Of a DNA stretch of 5,614 nt, positions 1 to 5,394 are shown piece by piece. Position 1 is the first letter of the stretch; every line of letters begins with the position of its first letter. This stretch comes from Deltaproteobacteria bacterium (GTDB lineage: Bacteria; Desulfobacterota; DSM-4660; Desulfatiglandales; HGW-15). The stretch lies in contig JAFDIX010000230.1 in NCBI GenBank assembly GCA_019307805.1, positions 1 to 5,614 on the forward strand. The letters are read 5' to 3'. A model generated the notes under the pieces. That model was not told where the DNA came from. It was given only the letters and a program-made list of their open reading frames with translations, and searched no databases. Position numbers and translations under genes: made by a program.

Positions 1-379
1 GGCACGTTAGCAGTCCGCCAAGGGTGTCGATCACCACCTCTTCGCGCCCGCTCTCCTGCAGAAAGAGCCACCCCATGCAACGGCTGGCGTTCCCGCAAGC
101 CTCTACTTCGCGTCCGTCCGGGTTGAAGATCCGTAAAAAAGCGTATGCCTTGGTGTCTGCCGATCCGTGTCGCGGGGGGGCGACGATCAGCAGTTCATCG
201 CCCCCCACTCCTTCGCGCCGGTCGCAGATCCGGACGATCTCTTCAGAAGTCGGCCTGTAAGGTTGCCGGCGTCCGTCCACGACAATAAAATCATTGCGCA
301 GGCCGTGCATCTTAATAAACGGTCGCCCGCGCCCGACGACTCCAGCCTCCATTTCGGTAAAAGGGATATTTTGACTCAT
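1..379 (-). CDS. dapF: Diaminopimelate epimerase-like protein, N-terminal part (runs off the window)
   Basis: DapF interconverts LL- and meso-diaminopimelate in the cytoplasm, on the route to lysine and peptidoglycan, using two cysteines as acid/base and no cofactor. The 126 residues visible match the N-terminal half of the usual roughly 275-residue protein: KMHGLRNDFIVVDGR at 23-37, CDRREGVGGDELL at 52-64 and FNPDGREVEACGNASRC at 85-101, with the first catalytic cysteine at C95. The second cysteine would lie beyond the window. The ATG at 377-379 is chosen because AGGAGG (391-396) stands 11 nt upstream; it gives about 20 residues before the usual family start, so an internal start at M24 is possible. 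The reading frame is open through the 7-base C run at 174-180 on this strand, so there is no frameshift. Variants worth noting are Arg28 where most members have Gly (HGLGNDF) and CGNAS for the common CGNGA/T. It follows the PLP enzyme gene after a 299-bp gap, so operon membership is uncertain. A related cofactor-free amino-acid epimerase is the main alternative. Confidence 0.85.
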   Translation of the reverse strand, partial: MSQNIPFTEMEAGVVGRGRPFIKMHGLRNDFIVVDGRRQPYRPTSEEIVRICDRREGVGGDELLIVAPPRHGSADTKAYAFLRIFNPDGREVEACGNASRCMGWLFLQESGREEVVIDTLGGLLTC

Positions 380-390
380 CGATTCGTTTT

Positions 391-396
391 CCTCCT
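391..396 (-). promoter_or_regulatory. Ribosome binding site of the dapF-like gene
   Basis: A perfect AGGAGG on the minus strand lies 11 nt before the ATG at 377-379. The spacing is slightly long, but no comparable site precedes the internal ATG codons at M10 or M24, so it decides the start. Confidence 0.6.
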
Positions 397-560
397 GCAC
401 TGCATTTAAAAAAGGCCTCCAAAACGCGGGCTAATTCGGTCGACATCCTAAAATGCGGATTAAATCGGCAAGGACCGACACAGGGCCGAAGAAGGTTAAA
501 CACCGATTTCTTCTGAAACCATCAACCGGTTTTGCACATTTTCCAACACCTTATCTGCGT

Positions 561-589
561 TGTTTCTGATGTTATGGATATTTTGTCAA
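561..589 (-). promoter_or_regulatory. Weak sigma-70-like promoter candidate before the dapF-like gene
   Basis: Minus-strand TTGACA (584-589) is followed after 17 nt by GAAACA (561-566). The -35 box is perfect and the spacing ideal, but the -10 is poor, and the 5' leader would be about 175 nt. This is a guess based on the -35 only. Confidence 0.2.
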
Positions 590-678
590 GTAATAATTTT
601 GTTCAGTTCCATTCTTTCTAAGGTTTGCCTGCGGTATTTCAGGGTCCGTACAGCACTTCGCCGGCATGATCATCGCAA

Positions 679-1923
679 TTAGAGTCTGCCAAGCGCCTGT
701 TTTAAATCCGCAATAATGTCCTCAGGGTTTTCCAAGCCAACAGAAAACCGAATCAATCCATCATCAATTCCGGCTTCGGCTCGCTCCTGCGGCGTCATGT
801 GCTCGTGGGTAATGGTCGCCGGATGCATGCAGATGGTTTTGGTGGTACCGAAGGTGACGGCGTGAACAACCAAATTAAACGCATCCATCACTTTTGCAGC
901 ACCCAATATTCCGTTTTGCACAACAAATGAAAGCAGACCGCCGTGGGCTTCCATTTGTCTTTTTGCCAGTTCGTGCTGGGAGTGGGTCTGCAGACCTGAA
1001 TAATTAACGTGCTTCACTTTTGGGTGTGACGATAAAAATTCGGCGACGGTCTGTGCGTTTGCACTGTGTCGCTTCATCCGCATGGATAGCGTTTCTAAAT
1101 ATTGCAGGGTCATCCAGGCTTCCAGCGGGGGTATTACCGAACCCATAAACTCAGTAGTGTTCCACCGGATATCCTCTATGAGGCTCTCGGGCCCGACGAT
1201 AGCTCCTCCGATCACGGTTGCGTTGCCTGCCAGAAACTTTGTAATGGAGAGCAAAATAATATCCGCTCCCATTGCCATAGGGGTTTGCAGTGCTGCGGTT
1301 GCAGTTGTGTTGTCCACCAATAGCGGGACGTTGTGGGAATGGGCGACTTCGGCAACCGCTGTAATGTCCGTGATAAAAAGACAGGGATTACTGGGCGTTT
1401 CGACCCATACCAATTTGGTCTGCCGATCAATCATATCATTCCAGGAGTCAGGATCTCCGGGGTCCTGCACGAATCGGAATTCAACATGGCAGCGCTCCGG
1501 GAAAATGGAAGCGGCCTGTTTATAACCCTCTCCAAAGACATTCAGGGATGTCACCACATTGTCACCCGGGCGCGCGATGGTGAAGATAAGATTAAATAAT
1601 GCCTGGGATCCCGAACCGGCGGTAATGCAGGCCTCACCGCCTTCAAGCGATGCCAAGCGTTCTTCCAGCAAAGTATTGGTGGGCGTGCGGGTGCGGCCGT
1701 AAACCGGGCATGGAATTTTATCGAAGTTCATATAGGGAAAGGTCATAGATTGGGTAATGGGCGGCACAAAGGATCTGAACGGTTCCAAATCCTGCAGGGG
1801 ATGAAAACCGGCATGCAATGCCCGGGTGTCAAAGCCAAGATCGCCATCTTCCCGTTCCTGCCGTTGATCTTCAAATTTATATTTCCATGGATCTCGCATA
1901 AAAAAAGGTTTTTCGTCTTTCAT
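679..1923 (-). CDS. PLP-dependent Cys/Met-metabolism (trans-sulfuration) family enzyme
   Basis: A 414-residue cytoplasmic fold-type I PLP enzyme of the family that holds cystathionine gamma-synthase, O-acetylhomoserine sulfhydrylase and methionine gamma-lyase. Visible motifs, numbered from the ATG: YGRTRTPT at 75-82, whose Tyr75 and Arg77 should bind the PLP phosphate of the partner subunit; LEGGEA at 93-98; ETPSNP at 175-180; VDNTTAT at 203-209 with the Asp204 that contacts the pyridine nitrogen; SITKFLAGN at 226-234 with the Schiff-base Lys229; HPATITH at 367-373; and RFSVGLENPED at 392-402, whose Arg392 should hold the substrate carboxylate. Length is normal. The ATG at 1921-1923 is preferred over an upstream in-frame TTG (1942-1944) because GAGGAG lies 5 nt before it. 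Oddities: Phe130 stands where the family has its catalytic Tyr (FGEG against the usual YGGT), and RTRTPT replaces RxxNPT. It starts 31 bp after the second methyltransferase and is very probably cotranscribed. Sulfhydrylase, synthase or lyase cannot be told apart from sequence alone. Confidence 0.9.
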   Translation of the reverse strand: MKDEKPFFMRDPWKYKFEDQRQEREDGDLGFDTRALHAGFHPLQDLEPFRSFVPPITQSMTFPYMNFDKIPCPVYGRTRTPTNTLLEERLASLEGGEACITAGSGSQALFNLIFTIARPGDNVVTSLNVFGEGYKQAASIFPERCHVEFRFVQDPGDPDSWNDMIDRQTKLVWVETPSNPCLFITDITAVAEVAHSHNVPLLVDNTTATAALQTPMAMGADIILLSITKFLAGNATVIGGAIVGPESLIEDIRWNTTEFMGSVIPPLEAWMTLQYLETLSMRMKRHSANAQTVAEFLSSHPKVKHVNYSGLQTHSQHELAKRQMEAHGGLLSFVVQNGILGAAKVMDAFNLVVHAVTFGTTKTICMHPATITHEHMTPQERAEAGIDDGLIRFSVGLENPEDIIADLKQALGRL

Positions 1924-1928
1924 CTTAA

Positions 1929-1934
1929 CTCCTC
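1929..1934 (-). promoter_or_regulatory. Ribosome binding site that sets the PLP enzyme start
   Basis: GAGGAG on the minus strand, 5 nt before the ATG at 1921-1923. It lies downstream of the alternative TTG start (1942-1944), so it would fall inside the coding region of the longer form. This favours the 414-residue protein. Confidence 0.7.
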
Positions 1935-1954
1935 TAAACAGCAAATACCGATAC

Positions 1955-3403
1955 CTATTTTCTTCCTGCTGCTATTTCCAGTATTTTATCAATTTTGGCG
2001 TCAACCTCAGGCGGCAAGGGTTCAGGTTGATGGGTTTCAATGATTTTCCTAATTTTTTCTTTGGCCAGCTGCCCCATACTTTTTGCTCCCTGGTCCTTCC
2101 AGTCTTCGTATGTCTTTCGGTCGGTTAAATCAGGCTGCCAGTTTTCACGGAAATGATCAAGCGTGTGATCATCGCTGAGAAAATGCCCCCCCGGACCCAC
2201 TCGTTTTATACTGTCGACGGCCAGATTTTCCTTATCCACCCGTATCCCTTCCATCATGCGTCTTACCTGGCCGATGAACTCGTCACACAGCACCAGCAAA
2301 TCGAACGAATAGGTGAGGCCGAATTCCAGGTAACCGAGATCATGCACGAGATTGGTCCCCATCCAGCCGGACATCATGATGTAGGTGGCTGCCTCATTAA
2401 CCGCCTGTTCATCCGCCAATTTGGAAGCACTGCACCCCCCAAATCCCCAGGTCGGAAAATTGTATAGGCAGCGACCGATTTGACAGAGACCGGCCTGAGT
2501 GATCATCGCTTCAGGGGATGAATAAGTGGGCTGCATACTTTGCATGTCCATGGGAGACATTCCGGCACCGAAAATAAAGGGGGCACCGGAATTTTTAAGC
2601 TGATGGATGACGAGCCCTGTTAAAATTTCGGCGTTGGCCTGGGCAATGGCACCGGCCATGGTCACCGGACTTGTTCCACCTGCCATGATTCCCGGTGAGT
2701 AATTGGTGGGCAGATTGTTTTCTGACATGAACATAAGCTTTTCCAGGGCTTCATTTATATGCACCAGGGGTGAGGTCGGTTCGTCATACAGAACGAAAAT
2801 GGGCTTGCGACTGAGTTCTTCACGCCCGCCTACTACTGCCGCTGCAATATCTATGATATCATTTAGCGATGTCTTATCAGCTGCTGTTATTACCTGGGGT
2901 TTGGTTGTATTACGGATCATAATGGCGTATTTGTACTGGTACTGAAGTTCACTTGCAAAATCAGGTGCCAGACCATTAGACATGGTAAAGTCAATATTCG
3001 GCAACGCATCCACCAATCTGACGGCATTTTCAACATCCCCGGACAGAAATTCTCTGCGCTCCCCGGTAAAACTGTCCAGCAGGTTGGGACAGTCGGAACC
3101 TGTGCCGTAATACACGTTTCGTCCCTCCAGAAACATAGAGGGTCTACCGTTTCTATCATAAATCGTTACCCTTGACGGTGCGGACCGTATGGCCTTCTCA
3201 ACTAAACCGCTTGGGACAAACACCCTCTTTTCGTCCTGCACGTAGGCTCCTGCCCTATGCAAAAGTTCCAGTGATTTCTCGTGATGGATTATCGTTCCGC
3301 AATCTTCCAGGATATCGAGGGCGGCAGAATGGATGTCGCGCATTTGTTCTTCGTTTAGATACTCCAGCGGGGTTGAGTTGAATCGCCTCACATTAAGATC
3401 CAT
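1955..3403 (-). CDS. MttB-superfamily methyltransferase, pyrrolysine-free (second paralogue)
   Basis: A 482-residue soluble TIM-barrel methyltransferase of the trimethylamine methyltransferase (MttB) family. Members transfer a methyl group from a quaternary or tertiary amine to the Co(I) corrinoid of a partner MttC-like protein. Family signatures seen are DIHSAALDILEDCG near 23-36, VDALPN at 131-136, KPIFVLYDEPTSPL at 200-213, GAPFIFGAGMSPMDMQ at 273-288, WGFGGCSASK at 319-328, HDLGYLEFG at 354-362 and RVGPGGHFL at 401-409. The length matches the family and no in-frame TAG occurs, so the pyrrolysine of archaeal MttB is absent. The ATG at 3401-3403 has AAGGAGG (3414-3420) 10 nt upstream. The stop is TAG. 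It shares the whole layout with the first paralogue but is clearly diverged, notably at 318-362. It lies 334 bp after that gene and 31 bp before the PLP enzyme gene. Substrate is unknown; glycine betaine, proline betaine, carnitine and other methylated amines are known for pyrrolysine-free relatives. Confidence 0.93.
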   Translation of the reverse strand: MDLNVRRFNSTPLEYLNEEQMRDIHSAALDILEDCGTIIHHEKSLELLHRAGAYVQDEKRVFVPSGLVEKAIRSAPSRVTIYDRNGRPSMFLEGRNVYYGTGSDCPNLLDSFTGERREFLSGDVENAVRLVDALPNIDFTMSNGLAPDFASELQYQYKYAIMIRNTTKPQVITAADKTSLNDIIDIAAAVVGGREELSRKPIFVLYDEPTSPLVHINEALEKLMFMSENNLPTNYSPGIMAGGTSPVTMAGAIAQANAEILTGLVIHQLKNSGAPFIFGAGMSPMDMQSMQPTYSSPEAMITQAGLCQIGRCLYNFPTWGFGGCSASKLADEQAVNEAATYIMMSGWMGTNLVHDLGYLEFGLTYSFDLLVLCDEFIGQVRRMMEGIRVDKENLAVDSIKRVGPGGHFLSDDHTLDHFRENWQPDLTDRKTYEDWKDQGAKSMGQLAKEKIRKIIETHQPEPLPPEVDAKIDKILEIAAGRK

Positions 3404-3737
3404 TGATTAAAATCCTCCTTTGACGTTAATCTCCAACTTGATCCGGCGGAATTTTTATGTCTGCACTTTTTCATAATCGTATTTTTTTGTGTGAAAAGGG
3501 ATCCGATCTGCTCTTTCCACCAATAAATGGTCCCACCGCTACCTTCCCCGCATGTCAATACCTTACCCCCATCGATCTAATCTTGGCCCAAAAGGGACGA
3601 CCACCATATCATGAGGCGCCTTTTCCATTGACACACAAGGTAAAATCCCCTTTACTTCAGCCCGCAAAAAGGGAATTCTTATCAACTCAACAATCCCTCC
3701 ACATTCTTTTTAAAGCCCGCTCTGGCCACGGATATAT
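3404..3737. other. Gap between the two methyltransferase genes, no gene seen
   Basis: This 334-bp stretch holds no supported gene. In particular there is no remnant of the small corrinoid protein that often sits beside MttB genes. An open plus-strand frame from 3457 runs into the methyltransferase gene on the other strand and looks like chance. On the minus strand there is a weak hairpin with a T run soon after the first methyltransferase (listed separately), and the ribosome binding site at 3414-3420. The length is enough for a separate promoter for the second methyltransferase, but I see no convincing -35/-10 pair. Confidence 0.6.
3666..3697 (-). terminator. Weak terminator-like hairpin after the first methyltransferase
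   Basis: On the minus strand GGGATT (3692-3697) can pair with AATTCCC (3671-3677), leaving one bulged T and a loop of about 14 nt, followed directly by TTTTT (3666-3670). The stem is short and AT-containing, so termination would be partial at best. It begins about 40 nt after the stop codon. Confidence 0.25.
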
Positions 3738-5174
3738 CTACTCCCAGTGCACTTGCATGCGATTCAGTTCTTTGATGACGTCCGGAGCTAACTGTGCCGG
3801 TTGGTGAGCCATGGCCTCTTGGGTGAGTTCGCGCAGCCGTTCTTCAAAGCGTTTTGCGCCAGCGTCTCTCCACTGGTCATAAACCATACGCTCAAAAAGT
3901 TTTGAATACCGTACCTTGCGGAAATGTTTCATGGTGTGTTCCTCCTGCAAATAGTGCCCGCCCGGCCCAACACGATCGATCAGATCAATTGCCAGGGTTT
4001 CATCCGTCAGCGGCAAACCGTTCATGAACTGATTCACATTATGAAGAATCTCATTGGCAAGCACCATAAATGCCGGAGAGACTAATGATCCGTGGTCCAT
4101 CCAACTGCTGCAGTCATGTACCAGGCCGGATCCAATGGCCGCGGAACTGAGGCATTGAAAGGTCGCTTCGGCGGCGGCCTGGGGATCACAGAATTTGGCA
4201 TCGGTGCAGCCGGCGGTACCAAAGAAGGGCAGCTCGTAATACTGGGCCATCTGAGCCATGGCACCGACCATCAGGCTCATTTCAGGTGCTCCATAGGAGA
4301 AAATCGATGTTTGCATGTCCATTATGGTTGTAAAAGCGCCATAAATAAAAGGGGCGCCCGGCCGGGCAATCTGGGCCAGCACCAGACCGCTCAAAGATTC
4401 CGCGCTTCCCTGCACGATGGTGCCGGCAAAGGTGGCCGGCGCGGAACCGCAGGCCTGGGGTGCCGGAAAGTTGATGAGGGGAATGCCGTGTTCGACCGTG
4501 AAAAGCATTTTATCCACAGCCGGATCATAATACTCCAGAGGTGAAATCGGCTCCGAATATTGAACAATGGTCGGAGCTTTTTCGAAATTCTCTTTGCCCC
4601 CGCAGATCAGCAGGGCCATTTCGTAGATGTCGCGTTCACTGTTTGTGTCCTTGCAGCAAAAGACCAGCGGTTTTTCACAGTAAGTCAGGGCTTGGCGCAC
4701 AATGACGCGGTCGGCGATGTCCGGCGGTTGATCGTCGGCCATGCCGATGATCATGGACCAGTGAAAATTGGGCAATGCATCTGCCAGGGTGGCTGTGATG
4801 CGGCAATGCTCGCTGGTGAAACGCGTACGCTCATCCGTGATGGGGTCCAAATAATCAATACAATCCAAACTGGGTCCGAACCAGGATTTGTCTCGCTCCA
4901 AAAAGACGGACCGTTCACCGTTGCGTTTTCCCAGTACGACGCGGGAGGGCGCTTTGCGGATGGCATCCTCCACCATCCAGGCAGGTATGCGGACCCGGTC
5001 ACCTTCCACACTGGCACCGGCTCCATCCAGCAACTCCACGCCCCTCGGATGCGTCATCTTAACACCGGTTCGTTCCAAAACTTCCAATGTGGCCATATGA
5101 ATCTGCATAATTTGGTCGTCATTGATTACCCTCAGTTTTGGTTTAAAATTTAACTCCGGTAATTGCATGTCCAT
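3738..5174 (-). CDS. MttB-superfamily methyltransferase, pyrrolysine-free (first paralogue)
   Basis: A 478-residue soluble methyltransferase of the MttB family, expected to demethylate a quaternary or tertiary methylamine and pass the methyl group to a corrinoid protein. Signatures run in family order: IHMATLEVLERTGV at 25-38, ADALPNFHWSM at 131-141, APTIVQYSEPISPL at 200-213, GAPFIYGAFTTIMDMQ at 273-288, FFGTAGCTDAK at 317-327, HDCSSWMDHG at 353-362 and RVGPGGHYL at 401-409. The VGPGGH block falls at the same residue numbers as in the second paralogue. There is no internal TAG, hence no pyrrolysine; the stop itself is TAG. The ATG at 5172-5174 is preceded by AGGAAG (5182-5187) 7 nt upstream; M3 is a less likely start. 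It is the first complete gene after the corrinoid reactivase, from which it is separated by 220 bp mostly occupied by an inverted-repeat element. The loops at 318-334 and 353-362 differ strongly from the second paralogue, which suggests another substrate. The true substrate cannot be named. Confidence 0.93.
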   Translation of the reverse strand: MDMQLPELNFKPKLRVINDDQIMQIHMATLEVLERTGVKMTHPRGVELLDGAGASVEGDRVRIPAWMVEDAIRKAPSRVVLGKRNGERSVFLERDKSWFGPSLDCIDYLDPITDERTRFTSEHCRITATLADALPNFHWSMIIGMADDQPPDIADRVIVRQALTYCEKPLVFCCKDTNSERDIYEMALLICGGKENFEKAPTIVQYSEPISPLEYYDPAVDKMLFTVEHGIPLINFPAPQACGSAPATFAGTIVQGSAESLSGLVLAQIARPGAPFIYGAFTTIMDMQTSIFSYGAPEMSLMVGAMAQMAQYYELPFFGTAGCTDAKFCDPQAAAEATFQCLSSAAIGSGLVHDCSSWMDHGSLVSPAFMVLANEILHNVNQFMNGLPLTDETLAIDLIDRVGPGGHYLQEEHTMKHFRKVRYSKLFERMVYDQWRDAGAKRFEERLRELTQEAMAHQPAQLAPDVIKELNRMQVHWE

Positions 5175-5240
5175 ATTTGATCTTCCTTTCTGTTTATCTA
5201 CCTTTTTTCTATGAGGCTGTCCGAGAATGGCTATTTTCCA

Positions 5241-5257
5241 TCCCGCTACTAGCGGGA
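5241..5257. repeat. Perfect 7-bp hairpin inside the inverted-repeat element
   Basis: TCCCGCT, a 3-nt spacer ACT, then AGCGGGA. The right arm extended by one base (AGCGGGAC, 5251-5258) is also a perfect inverted match to GTCCCGCT at 5306-5313, so two alternative pairings compete. On either strand no T run follows the short hairpin, so it is not a standard intrinsic terminator. Confidence 0.7.
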
Positions 5258-5267
5258 CGTCAGACTC

Positions 5268-5340
5268 AAATTATAATCCTCGAAATACTTTAATCTATGT
5301 ATGCCTGTCCCGCTGTATTTAATCGGGGTGGTTATAATTT
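5268..5340. repeat. Nested inverted repeat inside the element
   Basis: AAATTATAATCC (5268-5279) is matched on the opposite strand by AAATTATAACC (5330-5340), one base shorter. The arms contain TATAAT-like sequences in both orientations. One could act as a -10 box toward the methyltransferase gene, but no good -35 lies at the right distance. Confidence 0.55.
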
Positions 5341-5394
5341 TCGCCTTCCTTGATCTTGTAAAAACTATCTCATTCTCAGACAACCTCCTAGGAT

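Larger units (their letters stand above)
380..678. other. Intergenic region between the PLP enzyme and dapF-like genes
   Basis: These 299 bases carry no gene I can support. Short open frames here have no ribosome binding site and no family resemblance. No strong GC hairpin followed by a T run follows the PLP enzyme stop, so a terminator is not evident. The stretch is AT-rich around 535-610 and contains a consensus -35 hexamer, listed separately. The dapF-like gene may thus have its own promoter here, or be reached by read-through. Confidence 0.6.
5212..5388. mobile_element. MITE-like inverted-repeat element between TA dinucleotides
   Basis: A 177-bp non-coding element. Its ends are inverted repeats: GAGGCTGTCCGAGAATG (5213-5229) and, read on the minus strand from 5387 to 5371, GAGGTTGTCTGAGAATG, matching at 15 of 17 bases with weaker similarity further in. 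TA dinucleotides flank both ends (5210-5211 and 5389-5390), as expected for insertion by an IS630/Tc1-mariner type transposase. A second, nested inverted repeat lies inside (5268-5279 with 5330-5340), plus a hairpin at 5241-5257, so nearly the whole element could fold as one RNA or cruciform. It carries no open reading frame of note. It starts 4 nt past the reactivase stop codon and ends about 37 nt before the methyltransferase start. A REP/BIME-type repeat or a structured intergenic RNA is the alternative. Confidence 0.6.

Noticed and set aside
174..180. Possible frameshift in the C run of the dapF-like gene
   Set aside because: A first reading with one C too many broke the frame; counting seven bases restores continuous homology through the CGNASRC motif.
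312..503. A 63-codon minus-strand frame overlapping the dapF-like start
   Set aside because: It overlaps the start of the dapF-like gene in another frame, and its own start has no ribosome binding site.
1082..1525. A 147-codon plus-strand open frame opposite the PLP enzyme
   Set aside because: It is fully covered by the PLP enzyme gene, which has its lysine and arginine active-site motifs in the other strand.
1924..1944. Upstream TTG start adding seven residues to the PLP enzyme
   Set aside because: The GAGGAG ribosome binding site lies downstream of this TTG and 5 nt before the ATG, so the shorter form is favoured.
3530..3558. TTGACA on the minus strand at 3553-3558 as a promoter for the second methyltransferase
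   Set aside because: No -10 resembling TATAAT occurs at 16-19 nt; the sequence there is GC-rich.
3457..3807. A 116-codon plus-strand frame spanning the gap between the methyltransferases
   Set aside because: It has no ribosome binding site of quality, no family resemblance, low-complexity composition, and ends inside the opposing methyltransferase gene.
4092..4544. A 150-codon open frame on the plus strand with Gly-rich stretches
   Set aside because: It is antisense to the conserved core of the first methyltransferase; the Gly-rich look comes from reading its Ala/Pro codons backwards.
4560..5153. A 197-codon open frame on the plus strand opposite the first methyltransferase
   Set aside because: It lies wholly antisense to a gene with clear family motifs, resembles no family, and is the kind of shadow frame expected in mid-GC coding DNA.
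1955..5174. Pyrrolysine-containing trimethylamine methyltransferase
   Set aside because: Both MttB-type genes read through as 478 and 482 residues with no internal TAG, so neither carries pyrrolysine in the usual position.
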